Both the position numbers and the translations under genes were made by a program. Below are positions 1 through 8,123 of a DNA stretch of 64,000 bases, one piece after another; position 1 is the stretch's first letter, and each line of letters opens with the position of its first letter. The notes under the pieces are model-generated. The model was not told where the DNA came from. It made no database searches and worked only from the letters and a program-made list of their open reading frames with translations. The stretch comes from a virus: IMG/VR virus record IMGVR_UViG_3300021963_000041, positions 1 to 64,000 of that record, one strand, 5' to 3'.

Positions 1-133
1 TTGTCAGCACTTCGTCAGTATCTACATTAACCTTCTGCACAACGATCTCACCCTTTGCAGCTATCTCATCAATCTTTGGACCTAACATCTTACAAGGTCC
101 GCACCATGGTGCACTAAAATACAAATATTTCAT
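1..133 (-). CDS. thioredoxin (3' part outside the window)
   Basis: Reverse-strand ATG at 133 opens a reading frame that runs off the window edge after 44 residues. Residues 10-15 are WCGPCK, the redox-active CXXC of thioredoxin, preceded by the usual hydrophobic strand (YLYFSAP) and followed by helix alpha-2 and the NVDTD segment typical of thioredoxin beta-3. The start gives a short N-terminus (9 residues before the active site), common in phage thioredoxins. It is a cytoplasmic dithiol reductant. In this phage the obvious client is the class II ribonucleotide reductase at 52808-54667, whose family is recycled by thioredoxin; that link is inferred. Only the C-terminal half of the fold is unseen. 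Confidence 0.85.
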   Translation of the reverse strand, partial: MKYLYFSAPWCGPCKMLGPKIDEIAAKGEIVVQKVNVDTDEVLT

Positions 134-134
134 A

Positions 135-794
135 TTACTCTAATCTTAATTCGTGATGATCATGTGGCAATGCTAGCTTAGCTATTGGCTGCTTCTCCAT
201 GATGTTTATTACTTCTTGTAATGAGATAGGTTCTAAACCATTCCCCTCACAACCAACATCCATTGCCTTACCTTTATGTAATCGTACATCAGGCATTAGG
301 TGAACGTGACCGTGTAAGTGGATCACTCCATTGTTCATGTTATTCCAGCTTGCAATCGGATAGTGCATACAAACAAAATCGTATCGCTCCATAGCAGACT
401 TTGTAGTGACACCAGGACGTACAACATTGAGATACAAGTACTCATGTACTGAGCTGAATAGACTTTGTATACCCTCTTTGTTTCGTTGAATGTGATGATC
501 GTGGTTTCCAAGTACCAAGTGAATATTCTTACACACTAGTCTGTTACGAAACTCAGCAATACTCTCAAATCCACCAAACGACCAATCACCTAAGTGAATC
601 AGTATGTCGTTCTCCCCAACCAATGCATTGATGTTATTCACCAATGCATCGTTCATATGACTAAGGGATTTGAACTCTCTGGTCAATCGTTGAGCATTAG
701 TCCACTTAGTAGTGGCTGAGCAGATGTTTGCGTGGTTGTAGTGAGTATCACTCGTAAACCATAACCTTTGTCCTTTTTCTAATACTAATTTCAT
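135..794 (-). CDS. calcineurin-like metallophosphoesterase
   Basis: 219 residues with the full metallophosphoesterase motif set: DTH with D16/H18, GD ending at D70, GNHD at 96-99, a lone H144 (HYP) and HGHVH at 161-165. These ligate a dinuclear metal centre that hydrolyses phosphomono- or diesters. The substrate cannot be read from sequence. It lies in one block with an RNA ligase and a P-loop kinase, so a 2',3'-cyclic phosphate or nucleotide phosphodiesterase role in RNA repair is a reasonable inference. Its own promoter (799-829) puts the -7 box 4 nt before the ATG, so the mRNA is probably leaderless. A second, unrelated-looking member of the superfamily is at 10622-11374. Confidence 0.85.
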   Translation of the reverse strand: MKLVLEKGQRLWFTSDTHYNHANICSATTKWTNAQRLTREFKSLSHMNDALVNNINALVGENDILIHLGDWSFGGFESIAEFRNRLVCKNIHLVLGNHDHHIQRNKEGIQSLFSSVHEYLYLNVVRPGVTTKSAMERYDFVCMHYPIASWNNMNNGVIHLHGHVHLMPDVRLHKGKAMDVGCEGNGLEPISLQEVINIMEKQPIAKLALPHDHHELRLE

Positions 795-798
795 AACC

Positions 799-829
799 TA
801 AAGATAACAACTTTATTTCGATTTTGCAA
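799..829 (-). promoter_or_regulatory. Bacteroidota-type promoter of the metallophosphoesterase
   Basis: On the minus strand CTGTTGC (-33 element), 19 nt, then TATCTTTA (-7 element), ending 4 nt before the ATG at 794. This matches the TTG-N19-TAnnTTTG pattern of Bacteroidota housekeeping sigma promoters and predicts a leaderless transcript. It lies immediately after the stop of the AAA+ gene. Confidence 0.75.
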
Positions 830-837
830 CAGCTTTG

Positions 838-1968
838 TTAAAAAACTAACGAAGCTCTTGTGCCTTGTTCCTTCAAGCGATACTGAACTCTAGGAAACCC
901 AGTAGGCTGAATCATGATGGTTTTGCCTTTGCGATCCACGATATCGTACTCGTGTGGGTCAAGTGATAACTCCCAGTAACCTGGTAAAACTAATTCTGGA
1001 TCCTCTGCGCTAGGCTGCTCTGGGGACTCGCTGTTCAATAGTCTCTCTACCACCGACTGCTTCTCGTTAAGTTTCTTAGACTTCTTCTCTGGTCTAGTAG
1101 CCTCAACGTGATCCACAGCCTTACGAGAAATCTCTATGTCATTCCCAGGTACCCAGCTTGTTGGATAACACTCAAACTCATGTCCGTCAAGGACTTCAAC
1201 TACATTGTAGTACTTAGACTCCGCTTTAAGATTCAGGTGTCGTCCACATGCAATCGCATCCTCATTGAACAAATTCATCTCCTTGATGAGATTTGTCAAC
1301 AAGTCGAATGTACGCATGTTCACTTTCTCAAAGAATTGATGAATAGACTCTCGGTGGTCTTTGTTGATCAACATATCGTCAATCACCTCATCGACTAGTT
1401 CGAACTCTAAGTCGCCATACGCTTTGCGGTACTTGATTCGATTAAGTCGGTTGATCAAGTACTCGTTGATACGCTCCTCGTTCACCGTCAGTAAGAAGAT
1501 CAATCGAGTGCTATAGTTACCATCCATCAACGATAACATATCGTACTGGTTGTCTCTATTGTACACCTTCTCGAACTCATCGATAAAGATGATGCACTGT
1601 CCCAACTTAGGATTCGTAAGGAAGTCCACAAACTCAGAACCTTCATAAGGCTCACCAACAATGATCACCGGCAGCTGAGAGTCCATACAGAACTTCTGTG
1701 CTGTAATTGTCTTACCGGTACCTTTCAGTCCCGTTAGTAAGATACCTAGGTTCTTGTTGCTGTTGTGCTTCCAAGACTCTAACCATCGATCTACAATCGA
1801 ATGATCTCCATACACCTTCTTAGGCATTACGAAGTCTTCCTTCTGTACTAGATAGAACTCTCCACTGCGTGGGTCTCTCTTTAGCATGTAGTTACCTGCT
1901 GGCAACTTGTCATACGTTGCATCTACATCCGTGAATGTTAAGCGATGCCCTGATTGAATTATACTCAT
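838..1968 (-). CDS. AAA+ ATPase
   Basis: 376 residues. Walker A GLKGTGKT is at 80-87 and Walker B IIFIDEFEK at about 126-134, followed by a sensor-1-like segment (LLTVNEE) and arginines where the finger is expected (RLNRIKYR). This is an ATP-driven remodelling protein of the AAA+ type. The N-terminal 50 residues are a small beta-rich region and the last 100 residues are poorly conserved and charged. It sits between the RNA ligase and the phosphoesterase on one strand, so it may serve RNA repair, but no partner is evident. Replication clamp-loader subunits were considered; the sequence lacks the SRC-type arginine finger. Function unknown beyond ATPase. Confidence 0.75.
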   Translation of the reverse strand: MSIIQSGHRLTFTDVDATYDKLPAGNYMLKRDPRSGEFYLVQKEDFVMPKKVYGDHSIVDRWLESWKHNSNKNLGILLTGLKGTGKTITAQKFCMDSQLPVIIVGEPYEGSEFVDFLTNPKLGQCIIFIDEFEKVYNRDNQYDMLSLMDGNYSTRLIFLLTVNEERINEYLINRLNRIKYRKAYGDLEFELVDEVIDDMLINKDHRESIHQFFEKVNMRTFDLLTNLIKEMNLFNEDAIACGRHLNLKAESKYYNVVEVLDGHEFECYPTSWVPGNDIEISRKAVDHVEATRPEKKSKKLNEKQSVVERLLNSESPEQPSAEDPELVLPGYWELSLDPHEYDIVDRKGKTIMIQPTGFPRVQYRLKEQGTRASLVF

Positions 1969-1984
1969 GTAACTTATTTACTTA

Positions 1985-3106
1985 TTAGTGTGAATCTCCT
2001 ATATCATGTTTCTCTCCGTAGATTAGGTAATCTGGATTGATCACCTTCGCTACCTTATTACGCTCTCCAGTAAAGTACTTGATCACAATACCTTCGTGTG
2101 GTACTTTTGAATCCTCAATGTAGTTGTTGAATGTGTACTGATCTTGAACCTCTTGTGACCAATCTCCATAGTGAAGGATTGGAACATAAGGTAATGTTAA
2201 TTCGCGAGTAATGATTATCCAAGCATCGTAGGTTGACATATACTCTCCATTCCACTTAACATCAAAACCATTAAACTCTATGTCAGTCAAACCATAATCA
2301 TAGTTCTTCTGAATACCAGCTCCAAAGATTTCTCCATAAAGGATGATACCTTCACCAATCTCTTTAGTACCATACCCCTTTGCTAATGCCCAAAGCTTGG
2401 CTTTGATATCTAGTTTCTCAGCAATAGTAGCCCATACATCTGTATCATAGAATCCTTGTGAGTCAGAACCTTTCTCTACGTTATGAGATCCATATACATA
2501 CTCATACTCAACCCACTCATTACCAAAGAACTTTTTCACCTTATCCCAGATCGACAACTTAGACTTCTTAACAATACCATAGCGAGCATTTGTACCATGA
2601 ATCTTTCTAGTAATCTCAACTAGATCATTCTCAGTAAACATTCCAGCTACGTTCTTCAAGTTAGGGAACTTGTAGTAGATATGGAAGTTAGGATTATCTT
2701 GGTATCGGATCTTACGACCTGATGATAATTGTACCTGACGTACTGGTGGTTCATACTTGTAGATGTTCATTGCGTACATCATGTCCTTACCATCATAGTA
2801 GTTTTCCATGAATGGAATGTATTGTACTGGAATGATCAAGCACTCAGAGTATACACCTCTCAGCTTAACAGTACGCACACGTCCACCTTTACGCAGGTAG
2901 CTAGTCACGTTCATATCGTCTGAAAGCTCTTGAGGAATGACAGCATCTGTAGTAGCTATCACAACCAAGTCATTCACCTCGTATGCATCCTTCTTGATGA
3001 TAGCTTGCCAGCCACCCACCAATGCAAGCTCGATATTGTCTGCTCCTGCTATTGGTAAAATCTCTCCGATTGTACCAACATAACATACACTGTTATTATT
3101 TTCCAT
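1985..3106 (-). CDS. RNA ligase, Rnl5/Naegleria-Deinococcus type
   Basis: 373 residues. The C-terminal half is a nucleotidyltransferase domain: motif I KIHGTN with adenylated Lys168, motif III near VYGSHN (204-209), motif IIIa GIILYGEIFG (253-262), motif IV EGIVIKY (338-344) and motif V lysine in VAKVIN (about 354). The N-terminal 120 residues resemble the OB-like module that precedes the catalytic domain in DraRnl/NgrRnl (note VRTVKLRGVYSECL at 77-90). Such enzymes join a 3'-OH to a 5'-phosphate in nicked RNA or RNA/DNA duplexes using ATP. The P-loop kinase at 3733-4131 could supply 5' phosphates. DNA ligase is unlikely given KxHG in place of KxDG and the missing BRCT/Zn parts. Confidence 0.85.
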   Translation of the reverse strand: MENNNSVCYVGTIGEILPIAGADNIELALVGGWQAIIKKDAYEVNDLVVIATTDAVIPQELSDDMNVTSYLRKGGRVRTVKLRGVYSECLIIPVQYIPFMENYYDGKDMMYAMNIYKYEPPVRQVQLSSGRKIRYQDNPNFHIYYKFPNLKNVAGMFTENDLVEITRKIHGTNARYGIVKKSKLSIWDKVKKFFGNEWVEYEYVYGSHNVEKGSDSQGFYDTDVWATIAEKLDIKAKLWALAKGYGTKEIGEGIILYGEIFGAGIQKNYDYGLTDIEFNGFDVKWNGEYMSTYDAWIIITRELTLPYVPILHYGDWSQEVQDQYTFNNYIEDSKVPHEGIVIKYFTGERNKVAKVINPDYLIYGEKHDIGDSH

Positions 3107-3380
3107 AGTCTGAATATTTTAAACCCCATTGTAAATTAAACCACATCATTTCGTTCTCTGCTCTCTTAGCTGACATTCGAAATGTATTGATAAGATACTT
3201 CTTACCCCAATCTCTAAACTCCTCCGACTGCTTCATAGTCATTGTGTACTGTTGGAACCAGTTGTCCACCCCTAAGATATCATTGTAGGTAACCTCATGT
3301 CCAGCAATCTCAAACATCTTGTTGATAAGATCGACAACTGCTTGCTCTTGCTTTTGTTCTCTAGTCAATCTCTTCGCCAT
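3096..3380 (-). CDS. hypothetical protein (94 aa)
   Basis: Predicted mostly helical, charged, with tryptophan-rich segments (DNWFQQY, MMWFNLQW). No family recognised. It overlaps the RNA ligase start by 11 nt and the upstream gene by 20 nt, so it is translated as part of the RNA-ligase operon. Confidence 0.6.
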   Translation of the reverse strand: MAKRLTREQKQEQAVVDLINKMFEIAGHEVTYNDILGVDNWFQQYTMTMKQSEEFRDWGKKYLINTFRMSAKRAENEMMWFNLQWGLKYSDYGK

Positions 3381-3729
3381 CGGTTTCTAGTGTTAATGAA
3401 TACTTCTCCTGCACTCCTGGAATTGCTGTGAAGATTGGTGTTACTTTGTAGACTGAGTTGAGTGTGTGTAATAAATCATAACCCTCAAACTCCTCTTGCT
3501 TCTGTACTTGCGAAGTAGCAAACCAGCGATCTCCATAAGTCACAAACAAAGAGCAATACTGGTTGCTAGTCAATAAGCTGACCATGCATGCATCAATCAC
3601 AAATCCTGGATTATATCCATTCGGATGATTGTTATCAAACTTCGTATCTTCGATCTTCTCAACCTTAACGGGAATGTTTGTATACTTTCCAAAGTTGATA
3701 TTGTTTATATTATCTCTAGGTCCGTTCAT
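3361..3729 (-). CDS. hypothetical protein (122 aa)
   Basis: Acidic, mixed alpha/beta protein of unknown family. No signal peptide, membrane segment or catalytic motif is visible. It starts 3 nt after the kinase stop and overlaps the next gene by 20 nt, so it is cotranscribed with the P-loop kinase and RNA ligase. Confidence 0.6.
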   Translation of the reverse strand: MNGPRDNINNINFGKYTNIPVKVEKIEDTKFDNNHPNGYNPGFVIDACMVSLLTSNQYCSLFVTYGDRWFATSQVQKQEEFEGYDLLHTLNSVYKVTPIFTAIPGVQEKYSLTLETDGEEID

Positions 3730-3732
3730 ATC

Positions 3733-4131
3733 TTATAGTTTTACTTCAAAACGATCTTTCATTTGTTGTAGCTTCTCTTCTGGAACACCATGCTGATTAA
3801 CTCCCTCATGACGATTCTCAACAATCACAGAGTACACTCTATAACCCCAAGCCTTTGCCATATCATAGTAAGGCTGCATCTCCCACTCCTGAGTGAATGT
3901 ATTAGACACTACAATAGTCTCATGCATTCCAGTTGTATGATTAACAATCATAGCTGTGTTGACCCAATTCTGACACGACTGGTGTGCTTCTTTGATCTTG
4001 GTTGGATCAAACTTATACTCACCTTTGTCCATAAAGAACTCGTCAGTCTCAAAGTGTGTACCACCTAATGACTTAGCGAATGTTGACTTGCCTGCTCCAG
4101 GCACTCCTCTGACTAGATATAAAGCTTTCAT
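3733..4131 (-). CDS. P-loop kinase, polynucleotide-kinase/N4BP2-like
   Basis: 132 residues. Walker A GVPGAGKST spans residues 9-17 right after the first strand. A conserved TDEFF follows, then VVSNTFTQEWEM, where the kinase families AAA_33/N4BP2/PNK carry the strand-3 motif and substrate-binding residues. Proteins of this size are single-domain nucleotide or polynucleotide 5' kinases. Position at the head of an operon that contains an RNA ligase argues for 5'-OH RNA kinase activity; that is inference. It has its own promoter at 4136-4166 with a leaderless-type spacing. Confidence 0.7.
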   Translation of the reverse strand: MKALYLVRGVPGAGKSTFAKSLGGTHFETDEFFMDKGEYKFDPTKIKEAHQSCQNWVNTAMIVNHTTGMHETIVVSNTFTQEWEMQPYYDMAKAWGYRVYSVIVENRHEGVNQHGVPEEKLQQMKDRFEVKL

Positions 4132-4135
4132 ATTG

Positions 4136-4166
4136 TAAAGATACTATATTTGTTTTGATTAGACAA
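4136..4166 (-). promoter_or_regulatory. promoter of the kinase/RNA ligase operon
   Basis: TTGT, 19 nt, TATCTTTA, ending 4 nt upstream of the ATG at 4131. Predicts a leaderless mRNA for the kinase-RNA ligase-AAA+ block. Confidence 0.7.
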
Positions 4167-4767
4167 CATCTGGGACAAATAAAATTGTTGGATTGTCCTT
4201 ATGGATTTCTGGAACGTCTCCTTGTAACGATAAGTACTTGTTGAACGACATAACATCAAACTTCTTAGTGATTAAGTGATAGCCATTCTTAGTTGGAATG
4301 CAAGATATTATCTTCGGTCCATCTGGCTTCATAATCGAGTCAATAATGTGAACAATCCTATGAACAACAATCTCATCCTTAGTATCAATATCGACAATCC
4401 AAGTCTTTGTATCATTTGGCTCATGATTGTTTCGACCAATAACTGTCTCCAAGCTAGACTTGATTGCCTCAGGTTGACCACTAGCAATTAACTCAGCATT
4501 GTGTCGTAAGCACTCTAGAGCAATTTTACTCCAGCTACGTCTGTTTAGATGGATGTACGCTCGAGCGTTAAACGTCTTACACAATAGCTTTATCTCCTCT
4601 ATGTTCTTGTCGAACTTCTCAAGACTGCTAATGTTATACGAGCGTATGATTCGGTTATTGGATCCTAGATTAGGAACCTCCTTCTTACGCTGAATGATCT
4701 GGACGAAGTAGAAGTAATCTCCCTTGAAGTTCAGCAGCGATCTTATTTGTTCAGTGTTATCTGTCAT
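4159..4767 (-). CDS. archaeo-eukaryotic primase (AEP)-like protein
   Basis: 202 residues. The AEP signature order is visible: motif I hhDxD as WIVDIDTKD with D126 and D128, motif II sxH as TKNGYHLI with H164, and motif III hD as LFVPDVV with D200 at the very C-terminus. AEP enzymes make primers or act as small template-directed polymerases or end-joining factors. The domain here is minimal: no PriCT, zinc finger or helicase is fused. No DnaG-type primase occurs in the window although helicase, polymerase and SSB do, so a priming role is possible. The call rests on motif spacing only, and family membership should be tested by profile search. Confidence 0.55.
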   Translation of the reverse strand: MTDNTEQIRSLLNFKGDYFYFVQIIQRKKEVPNLGSNNRIIRSYNISSLEKFDKNIEEIKLLCKTFNARAYIHLNRRSWSKIALECLRHNAELIASGQPEAIKSSLETVIGRNNHEPNDTKTWIVDIDTKDEIVVHRIVHIIDSIMKPDGPKIISCIPTKNGYHLITKKFDVMSFNKYLSLQGDVPEIHKDNPTILFVPDVV

Positions 4768-5030
4768 AACCTATTTGCAATTTTTCTGATTAAATCCTCT
4801 TCCTCAGTAGTCAACGACAAGCGAGCATTACCACTCAACTTATTGATTACCTCAGCCCACTCAAAATCCAAGACATTCATCTCCTGAGTTGGAATTAGGT
4901 TCTCACCGCTTCCGTTGTTAAGGTGACCCTCCTCTCGAAGGTATTCAATTATATCATGGATCTCACCTGGAGTACACTCACTTAGGAAATCCTCAACTTC
5001 AATATCTACTTCTGTGTTAAAATATGGCAT
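4764..5030 (-). CDS. hypothetical acidic protein (88 aa)
   Basis: Strongly acidic helical protein (DIEVEDFLSE, TEEEDLIRKIANRL). Its stop overlaps the ATG of the AEP-like gene by 4 nt, so the two are translationally coupled. No family recognised. Confidence 0.6.
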   Translation of the reverse strand: MPYFNTEVDIEVEDFLSECTPGEIHDIIEYLREEGHLNNGSGENLIPTQEMNVLDFEWAEVINKLSGNARLSLTTEEEDLIRKIANRL

Positions 5031-5044
5031 ATTGTATTAATTTA

Positions 5045-5128
5045 CTAAGCGAATAATGAGGCAATGATTCCAATGACAATGAACCAACCAATGACTAGCA
5101 AAGCTATTTTTAAATCGTCTTTTTTCAT
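5045..5128 (-). CDS. 27-residue single-span membrane peptide
   Basis: ATG at 5128, stop TAG at 5045. The peptide is MKKDDLK followed by about 20 hydrophobic residues (IALLVIGWFIVIGIIASLFA), a complete transmembrane segment with a charged cytoplasmic N-terminus. It fits exactly in the gap between two genes. Role unknown; a small holin-like or membrane-modulating peptide is conceivable. The preceding AT-rich leader without a Shine-Dalgarno sequence is like that of its neighbours. Confidence 0.5.
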   Translation of the reverse strand: MKKDDLKIALLVIGWFIVIGIIASLFA

Positions 5129-5129
5129 A

Positions 5130-5942
5130 TTAAAATTTTAAATTGTTTAACTCGTTTATTAACTCGACAGCGCTTACTTTAGGATACTCAATCTTCATTC
5201 GCTCTAAACTCTTATCAGCGTACACTCGGTACTCCATACTGATACCATTCTCCAACTTAACAACAACTGCATCATACTCAGTGTATTGATGGTTGCGACT
5301 AGCATATTGATTGTAGCGATAGTTTCTACCTGAAGTAACTTCAGCTGTTGGGAATTGTGCAGACAACTCAGCAACAACCTGCTCCACCGCGCTCTTTTGT
5401 TTATTCTCGTGAGCTTTCTTAGCTTCGATAGATTCGATAGTTTCAGTGATTAACTCATCAACCTTCTTGGTATTCTTGTAACCACGATTCGAAGTCTTGT
5501 AATCAATACCAGCACCACTCACATACATCTTGTATCCGTGGCTCTTACCAAAACGTGACCAGCCAGCATAAGATACGTGTTCTTGAACTCTGATGGTATA
5601 ACCTGCACGAACAATCTGAGCGAAAGGATACTCACAAGTAGCTTCATACTGCTCTAAAATCTCACGTGAGTTGTAGTCACGTTTGTAAGCTTTTTCACTA
5701 GCAGTTCTGATCTCAGTTTTGAGAGTGTAACCAGAACCTAGCGCAGCAGCAAATTCCTTAGCAGCTTCTACCTGAGCGTTACCTTCACCGGCGATCTTAG
5801 CAACACGATTATCAGCAGCAAGTTTATCCTTACTAAACTGAACCTCAACAGCTTCTTGCTTCTTAGCTTCAAGCTCAGCTTCTGCCTGACGTTGTTTAGC
5901 AATCATCTCTAATTCTGCGTTTGTTAATTCCATAGTTTTCAT
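5130..5942 (-). CDS. hypothetical protein with N-terminal coiled coil (270 aa)
   Basis: Residues 8-60 are heptad-rich and Ala/Glu/Lys/Gln rich (coiled coil). Then comes a beta-rich Tyr/Arg/Asn-containing region (GRNYRYNQYASRNHQYTEYD) and a helical tail. A second ATG (residue 4) exists, but the first lies at the standard distance from the conserved leader. It is served by the promoter at 5978-6008. No enzymatic motif seen; possibly a DNA-binding or virion-associated protein. Confidence 0.65.
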   Translation of the reverse strand: MKTMELTNAELEMIAKQRQAEAELEAKKQEAVEVQFSKDKLAADNRVAKIAGEGNAQVEAAKEFAAALGSGYTLKTEIRTASEKAYKRDYNSREILEQYEATCEYPFAQIVRAGYTIRVQEHVSYAGWSRFGKSHGYKMYVSGAGIDYKTSNRGYKNTKKVDELITETIESIEAKKAHENKQKSAVEQVVAELSAQFPTAEVTSGRNYRYNQYASRNHQYTEYDAVVVKLENGISMEYRVYADKSLERMKIEYPKVSAVELINELNNLKF

Positions 5943-5977
5943 ATTGTGTGTGTTTTAATTGTTTCCCTTTTACTTTG

Positions 5978-6008
5978 TAAAGGTCCTACCAATTTCTCGA
6001 GTTTGCAA
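5978..6008 (-). promoter_or_regulatory. promoter, GACC variant, with conserved leader
   Basis: TTGC, 19 nt, GACCTTTA, then a leader of about 35 nt ending in ACACACACAAT-ATG. The -7 box and leader are nearly identical to those upstream of 7036, pointing to a duplicated regulatory unit. The GACC variant recurs at 7070 and 43811 and differs from the usual TATC. Confidence 0.65.
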
Positions 6009-6044
6009 CTATTCCTTTAATTTTTTTTCAAAGTTATGAACAAG

Positions 6045-6281
6045 TTATGAACCGATGTTTAACTCATATGAGTATCGTGGTTTGCAGTCGTCCTCTTCAT
6101 AACGATCTTCGTAGAAGACAATACCAGCATTGGCTAGTTTGAAATGCGCATCAGGATCGATCTCATTCCAGAAGCCTATTCTCATGTAGAGTATATCACC
6201 CTTCATCCAAAACTGGAGTTGGCTCTCTTCGTAGCCACACTCCAACATCTTGTTCTTTATGTCTAAAATGATATCGCTCAT
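6045..6281 (-). CDS. hypothetical acidic protein (78 aa)
   Basis: Start chosen at 6281 (MSDIILDIK), directly after the upstream stop. A longer frame begins at 6368 but would overlap the membrane protein by 85 nt. Acidic, with aromatic beta segments (ILYMRIGFW) and a DxxYEEDD stretch. No family recognised. Confidence 0.55.
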   Translation of the reverse strand: MSDIILDIKNKMLECGYEESQLQFWMKGDILYMRIGFWNEIDPDAHFKLANAGIVFYEDRYEEDDCKPRYSYELNIGS

Positions 6282-6283
6282 AA

Positions 6284-6475
6284 CTAATTCTTTAAGATGG
6301 CAATAATTCCAACTATGATTAAAACCATAGCTAACGGGATCCAAAGTGGAGCAGTCACCCACCACCATGACCAGTATTGTACTGGGCCAATCTCAGCTAG
6401 CTTTAAGGTTAAGAAGATTAAAAATAATACAGTCCCTAGACCTATTCCGTTACTTGATGATTTATTTTCTGACAT
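6284..6475 (-). CDS. two-span membrane protein (63 aa)
   Basis: Two hydrophobic segments, about residues 13-31 and 40-60, are separated by a Trp-rich turn (YWSWWW). The N-terminus is polar and serine-rich. Small size and two spans fit a phage holin or spanin-like membrane protein, but the nearest lysis gene (lytic transglycosylase) is 2.5 kb away, so no function is assigned. Confidence 0.6.
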   Translation of the reverse strand: MSENKSSSNGIGLGTVLFLIFLTLKLAEIGPVQYWSWWWVTAPLWIPLAMVLIIVGIIAILKN

Positions 6476-6476
6476 A

Positions 6477-6854
6477 TTATATAGCTTGAGTTAACATGAT
6501 ACGATTATTTTCTTTGCTCATTGTTAGAGTAGGCACGTTAGCCAACCAACGATTGAGACGATCAAACTCCCAAAAGAAGTAAGGAGCATTGCACCAAGGA
6601 CCTGAGTTCCAACCACTACCAGTGAACCCTGAATCCACATAGTAACTTTGTGCTTCTAGTACACGAGGATTTCCAGACTTACGCTCCTCGTTAAGCCACT
6701 TCTTAAACTCATGGAGCTTGACTTTGTTGTTAGACTTTTCTTTCATGAAACGCAACAATAAGTTGTGAATGTACTGTCTCATGTTTTCGCGTTTGAGTTT
6801 CCAAACTAAACTCTTCAATTCTGATACTGAATTTGATTCTAATGTGTGTGACAT
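6477..6854 (-). CDS. hypothetical protein (125 aa)
   Basis: Basic helical N-terminal half (VWKLKRENMRQYIHNLLLRFMKE), then an aromatic Gly/Trp/Pro-rich middle (GFTGSGWNSGPW, YFFWEFDRLNRWL). No known family. The stop is 2 nt from the next start. The gene lies downstream of a possible TTTG-N18-TATATG promoter that I consider weak. Confidence 0.55.
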   Translation of the reverse strand: MSHTLESNSVSELKSLVWKLKRENMRQYIHNLLLRFMKEKSNNKVKLHEFKKWLNEERKSGNPRVLEAQSYYVDSGFTGSGWNSGPWCNAPYFFWEFDRLNRWLANVPTLTMSKENNRIMLTQAI

Positions 6855-6880
6855 ATATCTATTATTTATTGATTACAAAA

Positions 6881-7036
6881 TTAAGCTCTACCACTGATGA
6901 TTGCATCTAACAATGCAGCAGCATAGAAACTACCAAACATTAATACTACGAAAGCGATACCACCGTAAAACTCTTTCGGATCTTCTTTGCGAGCCTGGTT
7001 AAGAACTCTGAACATTTCTAAAACTTCGTTTTTCAT
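6881..7036 (-). CDS. small membrane protein (51 aa)
   Basis: ATG at 7036, TAA at 6881. The N-terminal 24 residues are charged (EMFRVLNQARKEDPKEF), followed by one transmembrane span (about residues 26-47, IAFVVLMFGSFYAAALLDAII). The promoter and conserved ACACACACAAT leader directly upstream support it as a real gene. Function unknown. Confidence 0.6.
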   Translation of the reverse strand: MKNEVLEMFRVLNQARKEDPKEFYGGIAFVVLMFGSFYAAALLDAIISGRA

Positions 7037-7069
7037 ATTGTGTGTGTTAATTGTCTCTCTTTTACTTTG

Positions 7070-7100
7070 TAAAGGTCATACCTTATTTTCGTGTTTGCAA
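7070..7100 (-). promoter_or_regulatory. promoter, GACC variant, with conserved leader
   Basis: CTGTTGC, 19 nt, GACCTTTA. The downstream leader matches that at 5943-5977 almost base for base over about 35 nt. Drives the 51-residue membrane protein. Confidence 0.7.
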
Positions 7101-7124
7101 CAGTTAGGCAAACTTTTTTTTAAA

Positions 7125-8093
7125 TTATTTTACCTTGATCTCAACTTTGATCGGATCTTCTAGACCAGTAGAGGTGTAGAGCATGATACCATCAGTTCTA
7201 ACTGCAGTGTGTAGAAAGAATGTAGCCACAGTTCCAGTACGTGAACTACGCACTCCAATGATAAGCGGCATCTCATTCATTATTGGTGTAAAGAATGGAA
7301 TCTTGAATGATGGAATACTAAGTACTCTGAGGGTTGGATTCCAATCGAAGTGTTGGAAAGGAATGATGTGATCTTCTGATACAGCTGGAAGCTCGATCTT
7401 AGAAGGTGTAGCATTCTGAACGAGGTGGTTAAGACCATTCATACCCTCCTTCAAGTGCCACTTCTTAATATAAACCTCAACCTCACCCATGCTAGTAGCA
7501 AGCTGTTTAATCTCCTGCTGGAAACGAGCTACATCGGCTTGGTTACGCACATAGCTGATACCAGTACCTCTCACACAGATTGGACCTACACCAGTAGCTT
7601 GAGACCTCCAGTCAGTTAATGACTTTGCACAACAACGGCATACCGATACGTTACTATCCCAGTCAGGTTTTACTCGTAGAGTCATTCCACGATGATCAAC
7701 AGACTTGATCTGAGTAACAGTTAATGTACATGGATTCATTGGCCACTTGTGCACCTTAGCAATATAACGAGCTGAGGTAGGACTAACCACAATAGGAACA
7801 TGACATGAGTCAACCAATATAGTAGTTGGATCTGCAGCCTTCTTAGTCAGCTCCTCACGTCTCTTACATCTATCGATTGCACCCCACTGCTTATCTGACA
7901 GCTGGCCGTACTTCAACAACTTACTGCGTAAGTCTAGTAATAAGTTAAACATCCCATTATACTTCATCAACCAGGCATGAGCCTCGTTCATGTGAGATGG
8001 GACCTGAATCTGTACAGGTACTGTAGGTTTCTGAGTTTGTGGTCTATTGTAGCTTTTTGTGCGGTAAGCTGAACCGGCCATTTGATATGCCAT
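7125..8093 (-). CDS. zinc-binding protein with DUF6011-like motif (322 aa)
   Basis: Residues 152-173 carry a Cys cluster of the form CxCC...GVGPIC, resembling the treble-clef-like DUF6011 motif (CxxCGRxLxDP...GxGPxC) common in phage and plasmid proteins. The flanking regions have no recognised fold: a basic N-terminus with Pro/Gln, a helical segment at 38-85 and a beta-rich C-terminal third. It probably binds zinc and nucleic acid. The promoter at 8124-8154 lies just upstream with a leader of about 30 nt. Confidence 0.65.
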   Translation of the reverse strand: MAYQMAGSAYRTKSYNRPQTQKPTVPVQIQVPSHMNEAHAWLMKYNGMFNLLLDLRSKLLKYGQLSDKQWGAIDRCKRREELTKKAADPTTILVDSCHVPIVVSPTSARYIAKVHKWPMNPCTLTVTQIKSVDHRGMTLRVKPDWDSNVSVCRCCAKSLTDWRSQATGVGPICVRGTGISYVRNQADVARFQQEIKQLATSMGEVEVYIKKWHLKEGMNGLNHLVQNATPSKIELPAVSEDHIIPFQHFDWNPTLRVLSIPSFKIPFFTPIMNEMPLIIGVRSSRTGTVATFFLHTAVRTDGIMLYTSTGLEDPIKVEIKVK

Positions 8094-8123
8094 AGTGTGT
8101 GTGATTGTGTTTCTTTAACAGTG

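Noticed and set aside
1108-1398. Plus-strand open frames throughout the window (for example 1108-1398, 28074-28400, 52404-52928)
   Set aside because: They lie opposite well-supported minus-strand genes, have no recognisable domains, and no promoter or leader of the type used by the real genes.
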